This document shows, one piece after another, positions 39,808-49,895 of a DNA stretch of 64,000 nucleotides. Origin of the DNA: Bacteroidota bacterium (GTDB taxonomy: Bacteria; Bacteroidota; Bacteroidia; AKYH767-A; OLB10); NCBI GenBank assembly GCA_016722525.1, contig JADKJB010000011.1, positions 94,647 to 158,646 of the forward strand, given 5' to 3'. Below the pieces are notes generated by a model that did no database searches, was not told where the DNA came from, and saw only the letters and a list, made by a program, of their open reading frames with translations. The first letter of the stretch is position 1. The number at the start of each line of letters is the position of its first letter. The position numbers and the translations under genes are program-made.

Positions 39808-40424
39808 CTAAAACAATCCGTGAAGTTCAGCGTTGACGCGATTAATTATCATACCGAGGTGTTCCGGATTTTCGGCAAAATTAATTTCATCAATGTCAAT
39901 GACAAGCATTTTTCCGAATTCATAAGTGGAAATCCATGCTTCATATCGTTCATTTAATCTCCTCAGATAATCGATCCTGATAGAATTTTCATAGGCTCTG
40001 CCTCTTTTCTCGATCTGCTTTACCAGCGAAGGAACAGATCCACGCAGGTAAATTAAGAGATCGGGAGGTTTAATAAATTCCACCATCAGGCTAAAAAAAA
40101 GCTCCTGGTAGTTTTTAAAATCGCGTGTTGTCATAAGTCCCATAGCATGAAGATTAGGAGCAAAAATGTTTGCATCTTCATAAATTGTACGGTCCTGTAT
40201 GATGGTTTTTCCGGATTTCATGATTTGAGCCACTTGGCCAAATCGGAATTAAGGAAGTAAATCTGCAGATTAAATGACCAACGTTGCATGTCTTCGTAAA
40301 AATCATTCAAATAAGGATTATCATCAACATCTTCGAAATGAGGCTCCCACTTAAAATTTTTAGCGAGTAATGTAGTAAGGGTGGTTTTTCCGGAACCTAT
40401 ATTTCCGGCAACAGCGATATGCAT
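39808..40424 (-). CDS. Deoxynucleoside kinase
   Basis: Deoxyadenosine/deoxyguanosine-type kinase of the dNK family, about 206 residues. The P-loop GNIGSGKTTL is at the N-terminus; DRTIYEDANIFA corresponds to the DR(S/T) substrate motif and KRGRAYENSI to the arginine-rich lid. The frame breaks near 40230 (GATTTGGCC); one more T gives LNSDFGQVAQIMKSGKTII, exactly the family sequence. It would salvage purine deoxynucleosides. A second, diverged kinase of this family is at 47004. Confidence 0.9.
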
Positions 40425-40542
40425 ATATAGTTAGTAAATTGAAAACTGATGATTAGGGAGCACCAAATTACAAATTATCTTCGAAATATCAGTAACTGTA
40501 TATTTTCAAACTATTTTTCTTTCTCAAAAAATCCTGCTTCCC

Positions 40543-41271
40543 TCACCTGCACTCATCACTTACCTCATTCTCAGGCAATACAAAATGTCGGGTAATGCCT
40601 GATTTAATATCAATAAGCACCATTTTATCCTTTTCCTTGAAAAGAATTTCATTGCCATTCACCTGAACATTTCCATTGAAAGAAGGCTTAACTGTTTTGT
40701 AATAAGTTCCAAATCTATCAAATACCAGGAATCCGAAATCCGTTGTATTAATTACCAGCCAGTTACCACTATCAAAAATTTGAGATGGAACAATAGCTTC
40801 CTCAGTAATTTGTCTGATGGGAGTGCCTTCCTCTAAAATGGTTAACTGTTCTGAAATTCTCTTTAATCGCTTTTCAATAGGATCAAAAATCCAAAAGCCA
40901 TTTTCCCTTGAACTACAAATAAGTTTTACAAAAGGGATATTAGGAAAGCTAGTGTCAAAAGTAGAATTTTGACCTAAAGAAGCATCTAAGATAACAGCTT
41001 TAGAAAATTCTTGAAAAACAACTAGCACTTTAAGCGGATTTGATGCATCAACATTACTAATCTCACCAAAATCTCGGGTACTAAATCTATTTAACTCCAT
41101 TCCTTCGGGTGAGAATTTAGTTACATCACCTTTATTAAAAATATAAATATTTCCTAGTGGATCTGTCGTAAATTTACCATCAGGGAGTTGGATTTCTCCT
41201 TTTAAAATATATTCCTGAGCCGATACAAGGTTTACAATTAAAATAAAAGTGAGTAAAAAGAATTTGCGCAT
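40543..41271 (-). CDS. Secreted hypothetical protein, propeller-like
   Basis: A 242-residue protein with a signal peptide (FFLLTFILIVNLVSAQ) and a repetitive beta-rich body (FTTDPLGNIYIFNKGDVTKFSPEGMEL, NGFWIFDPIEKRLKRIS, DFGFLVFDRFGTYYKTV) that looks like a partial beta-propeller with NHL or SMP-like strands. The function is unknown. Its start codon abuts the stop of the GH3 gene directly upstream, so it is cotranscribed with it. Confidence 0.65.
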   Translation of the reverse strand: MRKFFLLTFILIVNLVSAQEYILKGEIQLPDGKFTTDPLGNIYIFNKGDVTKFSPEGMELNRFSTRDFGEISNVDASNPLKVLVVFQEFSKAVILDASLGQNSTFDTSFPNIPFVKLICSSRENGFWIFDPIEKRLKRISEQLTILEEGTPIRQITEEAIVPSQIFDSGNWLVINTTDFGFLVFDRFGTYYKTVKPSFNGNVQVNGNEILFKEKDKMVLIDIKSGITRHFVLPENEVSDECR

Positions 41272-42795
41272 TTAAATTGAATATAAAGAGGTAAAAGAGA
41301 CAATTTCTTCAACAATTTTCCGGTCGTTTGATAGCCTGGGAACTTTATGTTGTCCTCCCAGTTTTTCTTTTGATTTTAACCACATGTAAAATGTGTTTTC
41401 GGGTAAAATCCTGATTACAGGTGGTCGTAGCGCCATATCCTTGTAACGTTTGGCTTCGTAATCAGAATTAACATTTTTAAGTTCCTGATCCAGTAACTGA
41501 GCAAACCCAGCGAGGTCTTCAGGTTGTTTTTCAAATTCAATCAACCATTCATGCGCGCCGCTGGTTTTATCCGAAAAATAAATTGGAGAAGCAGTATATT
41601 CTCGAACTATTGCACCCGCTTTTTTACAGGCTTCAGCTATAGCTCTTTCTGCATTATCAACAATTAATTCTTCTCCGAAAGCATTAATAAAATGAGCAGT
41701 TCGTCCGGTAATTCGAATTCTGTAAGGGTTCAGGGAGGTGAATGCAACGGTATCACCAATTTTGTAACGCCACAATCCGGCATTCGTAGTGATTACTATG
41801 GCATAATTTTCATCTAATTCAACATCATTAAGTGTTAATACTTTTGGATTCGAAGAATGGAGTTCATCAACTGGTATAAACTCATAAAATATTCCATAAT
41901 CTAACATCAAAAGCATTTCGTCAGATTTGCTTCGGTCCTGGATTCCAAAAAAACCTTCTGAAGCATTATAAGTTTCATAATAATTCATTCCGGGTTTTGG
42001 AATTAATTTTTTAAACTGCTCCTCATAAGGTTTAAAATTAACGGCACCATGAATAAATAATTCAAGATTTGGCCACACTTCAACAATATTTTCCTTACCG
42101 GTTAACTCAAGAATACGATCAATAAGAACTAAAGTCCATGAGGGCACTCCCGAAATATTGGTGACATCCTCCTTACTGGTAGTAATCGCCATCATTTCAA
42201 TCTTTGCTTCCCATTCATCCATCAATGCTATTGAAATTTCAGGCGTTCTTAACAACTGAATCCAAATGGGAAGATTTTGTATCAAAATGGCAGATAAATC
42301 GCCATAAAAGGATTCATTGTTGAAGGAGTTGATCTGGTGACTGCCCCCGAGGGATAGTAGCTTTCCATTAAAAAGTCCGGTATCAGGATGATTGTTGCAA
42401 TAAATAGAAAGCAAATCCTTTCCACCTTTAAAGTGGCAATCTTCTAAAGCTTCGTTAGTAACGGGAATAAATTTACTTTTATCACTAGTTGTTCCAGATG
42501 ATTTTGCAAACCATTTTACATCACTGCTCCACAACAATCGTTGTTCCCCCTGACGCAATCGTTGAATATAGGGTTTAATACTCTCATAATCCTGAACAGG
42601 TACCCGATTCTGATAATCTTTGATGGTTTTTATTGAACTGTAATCATATTTATTTCCCCATTCCGAAAACCTGCCAGCGCTGATCAGTTTTCGAAACCAT
42701 TCCTCCTGAACCTCATGAGGGTATTTTATAAAGAGCTCAATCTGATGAATGCGCTGCTTCATAATCCAGGAAAGTATGGAATTAATTATGGGCAT
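41272..42795 (-). CDS. GH3 auxin-responsive-like adenylase
   Basis: A 507-residue protein of the GH3 superfamily, related to plant acyl-acid amido synthetases that adenylate carboxylic acids and join them to amino acids. The ATP-binding signature is WFAKSSGTTSDKSKFIPV; other segments are YYETYNASEGFFGIQD, which aligns with the YxxSE-like motif, and YKIGDTVAFTS with the conserved Asp. The C-terminal domain ends KLGGQHKVPRLSNDRKIVEE. GH3-like proteins are near universal in Bacteroidota, but their substrate there is unknown. The gene is intact. Confidence 0.9.
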   Translation of the reverse strand: MPIINSILSWIMKQRIHQIELFIKYPHEVQEEWFRKLISAGRFSEWGNKYDYSSIKTIKDYQNRVPVQDYESIKPYIQRLRQGEQRLLWSSDVKWFAKSSGTTSDKSKFIPVTNEALEDCHFKGGKDLLSIYCNNHPDTGLFNGKLLSLGGSHQINSFNNESFYGDLSAILIQNLPIWIQLLRTPEISIALMDEWEAKIEMMAITTSKEDVTNISGVPSWTLVLIDRILELTGKENIVEVWPNLELFIHGAVNFKPYEEQFKKLIPKPGMNYYETYNASEGFFGIQDRSKSDEMLLMLDYGIFYEFIPVDELHSSNPKVLTLNDVELDENYAIVITTNAGLWRYKIGDTVAFTSLNPYRIRITGRTAHFINAFGEELIVDNAERAIAEACKKAGAIVREYTASPIYFSDKTSGAHEWLIEFEKQPEDLAGFAQLLDQELKNVNSDYEAKRYKDMALRPPVIRILPENTFYMWLKSKEKLGGQHKVPRLSNDRKIVEEIVSFTSLYSI

Positions 42796-42900
42796 AATTT
42801 TTCAACTTAATCAAATATAAGAGTATTTGTTAACATGAACAAAAATTAAGTAATTATTTAATATTAATTAACGGAAGCGGGTATTGTTGACTAATAAAAG

Positions 42901-44610
42901 TTATAAAAATGCTAATTTATCAGCTGTACTTTTCTTTTCCTTAAACCACGCAGCTATTTCATTCCTGTTTAAGGTGTTAAAAGTCATTGATTTTGTGAGC
43001 ATACCTTTTCGTGCAACACAAACCCCAAAATACATATCGTGATAGCCCTCTTTTTTATGAGCATCGGGGTTAATTGAAATTTTGACATTTTTTTCAATAG
43101 CAAATCGAATCCATCGCCAATCGAGATCTAACCTATATGGATGTGCATTCAACTCAATAACAACATTATTTTGTGCACAGGCATCAATCACTTTCTTATG
43201 ATCAATGGGATACCCTTTTCTAGCCAACAATAATCTTCCGGTAGGATGTCCCAAAATGGAAGTATAAGGATTTTCTATGGCCTTAATAAGTCTGGCCGTA
43301 GCTTTCTCTTCACTCATTTTCAAAACAGAATGAACTGATGCGACAATAAAATCAAATTCTTTAAGAAAATCATTTGCATAATCGAGTGAACCATCATTCA
43401 AAATGTCGGATTCTATACCTTTAAAAATAGTGAATGGTGCGAGTTCAGTATTCAGCAAATTGATTTCTGCAAATTGTTGTTTTATACGATCTTCACTTAA
43501 CCCATTTGCATAAAAGGCACTTTTACTATGATCACAAATGCCGAGATATTCATACCCCAATTCCTTACATGCAACAGCCATTTCACGCAAGGTATTTATT
43601 CCATCACTATAAGTGGAATGGTTATGCAATGCACCTTTAAGATCGGAAAAGTTAATTAAATCAGGTAAGGCATTATTTTGCGCTTTCTCTATTTCATCAT
43701 AACCTTCGCGCAATTCAGGCTCAATAAACTGCATGCCGAGAGAAGCATAGAAAGCCATTTCACTTTCAAAAGCTGTTTCATTAATCTGTTTGAAGTTTGC
43801 ATTTTCCTTCAATTTATTCAAATGAATGTCGTTGCCGGTGGTCAACAACAATTCATGGGCAAATTGTTCGTTTGAACAAAAATAAAATTTTATTTTAACT
43901 CCCTGTTCGTTAATAAACTGATCGCCATTCTCATCATTTTTTAAAACAAAATCTGAAAGCAGGTGACATTTCAGAATATTCTGAATGGCTTCCTTTTTAT
44001 CGAGGGTAGCTACCAGGACTTCAATCAAGGTAACTACTTCACATTTTCTTCTAATGGCACCAGTAAGCGAAGCATTTAAAACCAGTGGCAAATTAATTAT
44101 TTGTTTCAATAATTCTAATGCCAGAGGTTCCAGAGCGGCGTAATGAAAGAACCCTTTGTTTGAAATAGAATATTCAATTGCACTTTTAATTTGATCCTGA
44201 GTTTTGGAGCCAAAACCTTTTAATTCAATTAACCTGTTTTCGTTACAAGCATAAAGTAATTCACCGGTTGATTCTAAACCTAATTGTTTCCAAAGCAAAG
44301 CCACTTTTTTAGGTCCAATCCCTTTGACTCGCATCATTTCAACAACACCGGGAGGTGTTTCGCTCAAATATTTATCATAATCATGCAGCACTCCGGAATG
44401 AATCAGATCAAAAATTTTCTGACTCAAACTTTTACCAATACCTTTCACTTCACTTAGTGCTTCGAGGCTGAGTGTTGTAAGAGGTATTTCAGTTTTACCG
44501 ATAGAAAACGAAGCATTCTGATAGGATCGAATCTTAAACTCATTGGCATCATGTAGTTCCATGAGTTTTGCAGTTTCAGAAAGCAATTTTGCTATTTCAC
44601 GGTTTTCCAT
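42901..44610 (-). CDS. PolX-family protein (HhH, degenerate polymerase domain, PHP)
   Basis: A 569-residue member of bacterial family X DNA polymerases. The N-terminal helix-hairpin-helix part contains LSEVKGIGKSLSQKIFDLI and MMRVKGIGPKKVALLWKQLG. In the nucleotidyltransferase domain the catalytic DxD is not present: GAIRRKCEVVTLIEVLVATL occupies the place of the usual GSxRRGxxxxGDxDxL, so polymerase activity is doubtful. The C-terminal PHP domain is well preserved: HNHSTYSDG, ICDHSKSAFY, ASVHSVL, GHPTGR and INPDAH, which supports 3'-5' exonuclease or phosphoesterase activity in base excision repair. It is separated by 27 bases from the upstream sppA. Confidence 0.9.
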   Translation of the reverse strand: MENREIAKLLSETAKLMELHDANEFKIRSYQNASFSIGKTEIPLTTLSLEALSEVKGIGKSLSQKIFDLIHSGVLHDYDKYLSETPPGVVEMMRVKGIGPKKVALLWKQLGLESTGELLYACNENRLIELKGFGSKTQDQIKSAIEYSISNKGFFHYAALEPLALELLKQIINLPLVLNASLTGAIRRKCEVVTLIEVLVATLDKKEAIQNILKCHLLSDFVLKNDENGDQFINEQGVKIKFYFCSNEQFAHELLLTTGNDIHLNKLKENANFKQINETAFESEMAFYASLGMQFIEPELREGYDEIEKAQNNALPDLINFSDLKGALHNHSTYSDGINTLREMAVACKELGYEYLGICDHSKSAFYANGLSEDRIKQQFAEINLLNTELAPFTIFKGIESDILNDGSLDYANDFLKEFDFIVASVHSVLKMSEEKATARLIKAIENPYTSILGHPTGRLLLARKGYPIDHKKVIDACAQNNVVIELNAHPYRLDLDWRWIRFAIEKNVKISINPDAHKKEGYHDMYFGVCVARKGMLTKSMTFNTLNRNEIAAWFKEKKSTADKLAFL

Positions 44611-44637
44611 GAGTCACCTAAATAAAATAGCCTGACT

Positions 44638-46413
44638 TTATTGAATAGCAATGTCAAAAAACATTCTTGCCTGAACACCTTTCATTTCTTGAAATTTTTC
44701 AGCATAATTATACAATTGATAATAATCACCCATCTTATATTTTAAATACCTTACTTCAACATCTCCTGAAACCTCTTCCATGATTTGTTTAAGGGGGTCT
44801 TTTTGCTCTGGCAATTCAGAGATTCTATAATTATCGAGTTTGGCCTTTTTTGCAGCAATAGAAATTGCTACATCCAATCCACCCAACACATCAACCAATC
44901 CAAGTTTAAACGCATCTACACCGGACCAAACCCGCCCCTGGCCCAAAGAATCTACCTGATCAACAGGCATATTTCGGCCATCAGCAACTCTCTTTGTGAA
45001 AGTACTATAAACTCTTTCAACAGCATTTTGCATGATTTGACGTTCAGCCAAAGTCAATGGCCTTACTGAGCTGCCAATGTCAGAATACGGGCCGGTTTTA
45101 TAAGAATCAAAAGTAATTCCTAATTTATTGTTAAACATTTTTTGAGCGTTAAACATTAAACCAAAAACTCCTATCGACCCTGTTATAGTGTTGGGTTGTG
45201 CAACAATAGTGTCTGCATTACAACTTATATAATATCCACCAGAGGCTGCTACATCGCCCATGGAAACAATTACAGGCTTTACTTTTCTGCACAACTCCAT
45301 TTCACGCCAAATTATTTCTGATGCCAATGCATCACCACCCGGAGAATTCACCCTCAGAACTACGGCTTTAATGTTATCATCTTCTCGTGCTTTTCTGATG
45401 GTTTCAGAAAGTGATTCTGAGCCTATCTGATCAGGTTTACCTTTACCACTAACAATATCACCCAAAGCATAAATTACCGCAATTTTGCTTCGTGTAAACT
45501 CCTTGGCAGGTGCCGGATCAGCTGATTTTGTGTATTTTTTTAATGAAATATAACGCAGCTCTTCTTTTTCATTTTGACCGGTTTTCTTCCTTAACAAACT
45601 ATAAAATTCATCTTTAAAACCAATATGGTCTATCATTTTAAATTTCAAAGCATCTTCAGCTGTTTGTAATAACATACTATCGGCTAAAGTCCTGATTTCA
45701 TTTTGTGATAGCTGGCGGGATTCAGCAATTCCTGCAACAAAGTGATTCCAAAACGCATTTACATATGTAGACAACTGCTCTCTGTTTTCATCACTCATTT
45801 TATCAAGGATGAATGGCTCGATGGCGCTTTTGAATTTCCCATGGCGTATGACCTGAGGCTCAATCTCTAACTTTTCAAAAAGGCCTTTAAGAAAAGGTAT
45901 CACTGCTGACATGCCCTTAAACTCAACAACACCTTGAGGATTCAACCAAATTTCATCAGCCACGGTAGCCATATAATAAGACCCTTGGGTATAATAATCG
46001 GAATAAGCATAGATGAATTTTTTACTTTTCTTAAATTCTAACAATCCATTTCTGATTTCCTCAATCGAAGCCATACCACCTTCTAATCCTGATAAATCAA
46101 GATAAATACCCTCGATGTTAGCATCAGCTGCAGCTTTCTTAATATTTTTAAGGATATCGTTCAAGCCAGGTTGCATAGAGGATGAAAAGGAATTGAAATT
46201 AAAGTTCTCCAGGGGATTGTCGGAACTTCGCTCGTCAATGGGAGCTTTGAAATAGATATGCAAAATGGTACCATCAGTTAATCGGGTCTCCTGATCGCTG
46301 GAAGCGGAAGAAACTATCGCCGAGAGTATTGCGCCGATAATCAGGAAAAAAACAACTATGGTGAGTAGAAAACCCAACATGGAGGCAAACATAAATTTGA
46401 AGAATTGTTTCAT
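44638..46413 (-). CDS. sppA: Signal peptide peptidase SppA, long form
   Basis: A 591-residue membrane serine protease, S49 family, tandem-domain type as in E. coli. One N-terminal transmembrane segment (FMFASMLGFLLTIVVFFLII). The catalytic Lys is in RHGKFKSAIEPF near residue 194 and the nucleophile Ser in GDVAASGGYYISC near residue 390. The second half has VNSPGGDALASEIIW and GSIGVFGLMF. It degrades cleaved signal peptides in the membrane. The gene is intact and precedes the PolX gene in the same direction; a functional link between them is not evident. Confidence 0.94.
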   Translation of the reverse strand: MKQFFKFMFASMLGFLLTIVVFFLIIGAILSAIVSSASSDQETRLTDGTILHIYFKAPIDERSSDNPLENFNFNSFSSSMQPGLNDILKNIKKAAADANIEGIYLDLSGLEGGMASIEEIRNGLLEFKKSKKFIYAYSDYYTQGSYYMATVADEIWLNPQGVVEFKGMSAVIPFLKGLFEKLEIEPQVIRHGKFKSAIEPFILDKMSDENREQLSTYVNAFWNHFVAGIAESRQLSQNEIRTLADSMLLQTAEDALKFKMIDHIGFKDEFYSLLRKKTGQNEKEELRYISLKKYTKSADPAPAKEFTRSKIAVIYALGDIVSGKGKPDQIGSESLSETIRKAREDDNIKAVVLRVNSPGGDALASEIIWREMELCRKVKPVIVSMGDVAASGGYYISCNADTIVAQPNTITGSIGVFGLMFNAQKMFNNKLGITFDSYKTGPYSDIGSSVRPLTLAERQIMQNAVERVYSTFTKRVADGRNMPVDQVDSLGQGRVWSGVDAFKLGLVDVLGGLDVAISIAAKKAKLDNYRISELPEQKDPLKQIMEEVSGDVEVRYLKYKMGDYYQLYNYAEKFQEMKGVQARMFFDIAIQ

Positions 46414-46499
46414 AATTTGTCAGAAATTAATTGAGATCAGTAATATGCAATATTACTAAAATGTATACTTACAATTGGAGAACTCAGTACTTTTACCCA

Positions 46500-46997
46500 A
46501 TGGCCGATAACCCAAACAATGTAATAGTAATGTTAGGGGGTAACAGCACCAACACCCGGTTAATTTTTATGCAAGCAATTGATTTGCTGATACAAGAGGA
46601 TTGTGAAATCAGGAGTAAATCCTCACTTTATGAAACAGCACCATGGGGAATTCAAAATCAATCGAATTTTCTGAATTTAGCGGTGTGGATAAAAACCAGT
46701 TTAAACCCCTTTGATTTATTGGATTTAATCCTAAAAATTGAAAATTTGTTAGGAAGAGTACGAACAATCAAAAATGGTCCTCGAATTATTGATATTGATA
46801 TTCTTTTGTTTAATCAATTGATTATTAATGAACCTGCACTTCAAATTCCACATCCAAGAATGCATTTAAGACGATTCAATTTGTTACCATTAAATGAGAT
46901 TGCTCCATTTTGGATACACCCTGTTTTAAATCAAGAAGTATCTGAAATATTAAGCAATTGCACTGATTCACTGGAAGTTAAAGTTCAAATTAGTTAA
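46500..46997 (+). CDS. folK: 2-amino-4-hydroxy-6-hydroxymethyldihydropteridine pyrophosphokinase
   Basis: HPPK of folate synthesis, 165 residues. Motifs: VIVMLGGNSTNTRLIFMQA at the N-terminus, SSLYETAPWGIQNQSNFLNL, and the catalytic GPRIIDIDILLFN followed by IPHPRMHLRRFNLLPL. I chose ATG 46500 (MADNPNNVIVMLG); upstream in-frame codons are unlike the family. It is followed after six bases by a deoxynucleoside kinase gene, an arrangement common in Bacteroidota, and lies divergent to sppA. Confidence 0.93.
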   Translation: MADNPNNVIVMLGGNSTNTRLIFMQAIDLLIQEDCEIRSKSSLYETAPWGIQNQSNFLNLAVWIKTSLNPFDLLDLILKIENLLGRVRTIKNGPRIIDIDILLFNQLIINEPALQIPHPRMHLRRFNLLPLNEIAPFWIHPVLNQEVSEILSNCTDSLEVKVQIS

Positions 46998-47003
46998 GTT
47001 CAG

Positions 47004-47621
47004 ATGTTGTTAAGAAAATACAAGTATATTGTAATTGAAGGAAATATTGGTGCCGGAAAAACTTCGTTGGCAACAAAACTGAGCGAAGATATAGGTGGAA
47101 GATTGGTATTGGAAGAATTTGCCGAAAATTCATTTCTTCCCAAATTTTATCAAAATCCATCCAAATATGCTTTTCCCCTAGAACTATCTTTTTTGGCTGC
47201 CAGATACAAACAATTGAATTATATATTTAAAAATCAGGATAATAGAACCGTAATTGGAGACTATCACTTTCATAAATCGTTACTTTTTGCAACCTCCAAT
47301 TTAGATGAAGCAGAATTGCAGTTATACCTCTCATTTTTCGAGCTTATTGAACCTAGTATACCTGAACCTGAACTACTTATATTCTTAAACCGTGACTTGA
47401 AACATCTTCAGGAGAATATTAGTAAAAGAGATCGCGATTATGAAAAAGAGATTTCGCACACCTATCTCGAAAAAATCGAGTCAGGTTATAAAAATTTATT
47501 ATCAGAACACCCGTTTTCAAAGGTTTTGAAGGTGGAATGCAATGATCTGGATTTCATCAACAATAAGAATCACTATAAAACTATCATTGATCTGATTAAC
47601 AAAGAGTCACCTGAAACTTAA
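47004..47621 (+). CDS. Deoxynucleoside kinase
   Basis: A 205-residue kinase of the dNK family: P-loop EGNIGAGKTSLATKLSED, GDYHFHKSLLFA in place of the DRS substrate motif, and lid KRDRDYEKEISHTYL. It differs from the second paralogue in this window (39808-40424), which has the DRTIYEDA motif, so the two may have different substrates (pyrimidine versus purine deoxynucleosides is one possibility). It is cotranscribed with folK. Confidence 0.88.
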   Translation: MLLRKYKYIVIEGNIGAGKTSLATKLSEDIGGRLVLEEFAENSFLPKFYQNPSKYAFPLELSFLAARYKQLNYIFKNQDNRTVIGDYHFHKSLLFATSNLDEAELQLYLSFFELIEPSIPEPELLIFLNRDLKHLQENISKRDRDYEKEISHTYLEKIESGYKNLLSEHPFSKVLKVECNDLDFINNKNHYKTIIDLINKESPET

Positions 47622-47717
47622 ACAAAAAAAATATTTTGGGCTTTCTTTTTTTTTTCCTAAAACAAATGTTTATACTTGCAGTCTGAGAAAGACTTTATAA
47701 ATCAAAAAAAACCAATC

Positions 47718-49157
47718 ATGAAACGAAACTTATTACTAACTATTTGCTCTTTTTTATTTTTAGGACAAAGCCTTTTTGCCCAGACCACTGGGGGGGCTTC
47801 TTCAGGCAAATACGGACTTCCAAGCCCAAAAGACTATGACAAATGGTCAATGGGTATTTCCTTCGGCCAAACTCTATTTTTAGGTGATGTTCTGAAGGAC
47901 TCCAAAAATAATGAAGCATTTAAAAAACTTCCATTTGCACCAAATTTTGGACTTCAGGTTACCAGACAACTTTCTCATTCAATAGGTTTGAGGGCATCAG
48001 GTTCTTATGCAATGTTCAAAGCCGGTCCCAGCAAAGAAAAATACGATAACCAATTACCTTCTGCAGTAATAAATTATGAAAGTCCGGTTTATGAAGGGGT
48101 TCTTGACGGAGTTTATACTTTTGGTAACATTTCACATCTCAAAAGAAATAAAAAGTTTCACTTTTATGTTTCTCTTGGAATTGGATTCTTCAATTTTGAT
48201 GGTGAATTAAGAGATGATTCTACTGATGTTCTTTTAAAGAAAACAGGTTCTGTAACTGAACTTATGTTGCCGGTTAGTCTTGGATTCAAATATCAAATCA
48301 AGAAGTTTGATATTGGTTTGAGCTATGATTTCAGAAAAACATTTACCGATAAAGTTGATGGTATCAGAAAAGAATTGTCTGAGTATGATAACTATTCCTT
48401 CATCCGTCTTAATGTAAATTATTCATTCGGTAAGAAAAACAAATCTATGGAGTGGATAAACCCTATGGAAGTTGTTTACAACGATATTGCTGATCTGAAA
48501 GATAAAGTTGATATCCTTTCCGGTGATAAAGATAAAGATGGTGTCTCTGACATGTTTGATAAAGACAATGCAACTGCTGAAGGAACCAAAGTTTATGGTG
48601 ATGGAACTTCAATTGATACTGATGGTGATGGTATTTCTGACTCTAAAGACGGTGATCCATTTAGTTTAAAAGGTGCAAAAGTGGATGCTAACGGTGTTGA
48701 AATTGATACTGATGGAGATGGTGTTGCTGACAGTCGTGATTTGGAACCAAATACTGAAAAAGGAAAATTAGTTAATTTTCAGGGTATGACAATAGAAATG
48801 GATCCTTCAAAAGGAGCATCTACTTCTGTATCTTTTCTTCCTTCTGTTTTCTTTGATACTAATTCATCAACTGTTAAGCAGGTATTTAAAGATAGAATTT
48901 TGGTTGTTGCAAGAGCACTGAAAACTAATCCTGATCTTAAAATTATGATCTCAGGAAACACAGATGTTACGGCTGCTGAACCATTCAATGAAAAACTTGG
49001 TTTGAAGAGAGCTGAAGCTGTGAAAAATCACCTGGTTAAGGTTTACGGTATTGATGCAGCTCGTTTGAGCACTGAAACAAAGGGTGAAAAAGAACCACTT
49101 GCCGACAAAGCAAACAATCCTATGAATCGCAGAGTTGATTTCTCTGTTGTGAAATAA
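47718..49157 (+). CDS. OmpA-family outer membrane protein with TSP3 repeats
   Basis: A 479-residue outer-membrane protein. Signal peptide (LLTICSFLFLGQSLFAQ), a predicted eight-stranded barrel (WSMGISFGQTLFLGDV ... SFIRLNVNYSFG), a calcium-binding thrombospondin type 3-like linker with DKDKDGVSDMFD, DTDGDGISDSKDGD and DTDGDGVADSRD, and a C-terminal OmpA peptidoglycan-binding domain (VFFDTNSSTVKQ, ISGNTDVTAAEPFNEKLGLK, NNPMNRRVDFSVV). It likely ties the outer membrane to the cell wall. I used the ATG at 47718, directly before the signal peptide. It is followed by a strong terminator. Confidence 0.93.
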   Translation: MKRNLLLTICSFLFLGQSLFAQTTGGASSGKYGLPSPKDYDKWSMGISFGQTLFLGDVLKDSKNNEAFKKLPFAPNFGLQVTRQLSHSIGLRASGSYAMFKAGPSKEKYDNQLPSAVINYESPVYEGVLDGVYTFGNISHLKRNKKFHFYVSLGIGFFNFDGELRDDSTDVLLKKTGSVTELMLPVSLGFKYQIKKFDIGLSYDFRKTFTDKVDGIRKELSEYDNYSFIRLNVNYSFGKKNKSMEWINPMEVVYNDIADLKDKVDILSGDKDKDGVSDMFDKDNATAEGTKVYGDGTSIDTDGDGISDSKDGDPFSLKGAKVDANGVEIDTDGDGVADSRDLEPNTEKGKLVNFQGMTIEMDPSKGASTSVSFLPSVFFDTNSSTVKQVFKDRILVVARALKTNPDLKIMISGNTDVTAAEPFNEKLGLKRAEAVKNHLVKVYGIDAARLSTETKGEKEPLADKANNPMNRRVDFSVVK

Positions 49158-49175
49158 GAGGAATAAAATTAAATT

Positions 49176-49209
49176 AAAAAGGCTGTCACTAATCTGACAG
49201 CCTTTTTTT
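49176..49209. terminator. Intrinsic terminator between ompA-like and TrmH-like genes
   Basis: Stem AAAGGCTGTC...GACAGCCTTT with an eight-base loop, preceded by an A run and followed by a T run, so it can serve both convergent genes. Confidence 0.85.
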
Positions 49210-49747
49210 ATTTTGTATTCAGAACTAACTGCTCATAAAAACTCCATAATACAATTCCTGCACAAACAGAAACATTAAGAGAATGCTTTATTCCTGATTG
49301 AGGTATTTCTATAGTTCCATCCAAATGGGGAATAAGATTGGGATCGACACCCTTTACTTCATTTCCAAAAACAAGAACATATTTTTTTTCAGAAACAGTT
49401 TCAAAATTGTGAAGTGATACACTAACATCACTTTGTTCAACCGCAAATATTGAATATCCTTCTGATTTTAATTGGAGAATTGCATCTTCACTATTCGAGA
49501 AATATTCCCATGTCACAGATTCAGTAGCACCCAATGCTGACTTTAAAATCTCCTTTTCAGGCGGTGATGCTGTGATCCCACACAAAATCAGTCTTTCAAC
49601 CATAAAACTATCCGCTGTTCTGAAAAAGGAACCAACATTAAGGCCACTTCTTATATTATCCAAAACAACAACAACAGGCATTTTTTTCAAACCGGCATAA
49701 TCACTGATTTGAGGACGGTTTAATTCATCAGTTTTCAGAAATTTCAT
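49208..49747 (-). CDS. TrmH/SpoU-family RNA methyltransferase
   Basis: A 179-residue SPOUT methyltransferase acting on a 2'-hydroxyl in tRNA or rRNA. Motifs 1 to 3 are present: VVVLDNIRSGLNVGSFFRTAD, YVLVFGNEVKGVDP and IEIPQSGIKHSLNVSVCAGI, which form the trefoil knot SAM site. It lacks the extra N-terminal RNA-binding domain of RlmB, so a TrmH/TrmL-type tRNA target is possible, but the substrate is not determined. Its stop is within the T run of the bidirectional terminator. Confidence 0.88.
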   Translation of the reverse strand: MKFLKTDELNRPQISDYAGLKKMPVVVVLDNIRSGLNVGSFFRTADSFMVERLILCGITASPPEKEILKSALGATESVTWEYFSNSEDAILQLKSEGYSIFAVEQSDVSVSLHNFETVSEKKYVLVFGNEVKGVDPNLIPHLDGTIEIPQSGIKHSLNVSVCAGIVLWSFYEQLVLNTK

Positions 49748-49895
49748 TTTATCATTCTAAAATTCAACTTCAAAAGTAAGAAGAAGTACGTTAGGAGTTT
49801 TTCAATGAAAAATATTCCAAATTAAGCGGTAGAAATTGGCCCTCATTTAAAAAAATGAAAGTAACTTAGCAATTCCCTTTTAATAGCTTTTCCTT

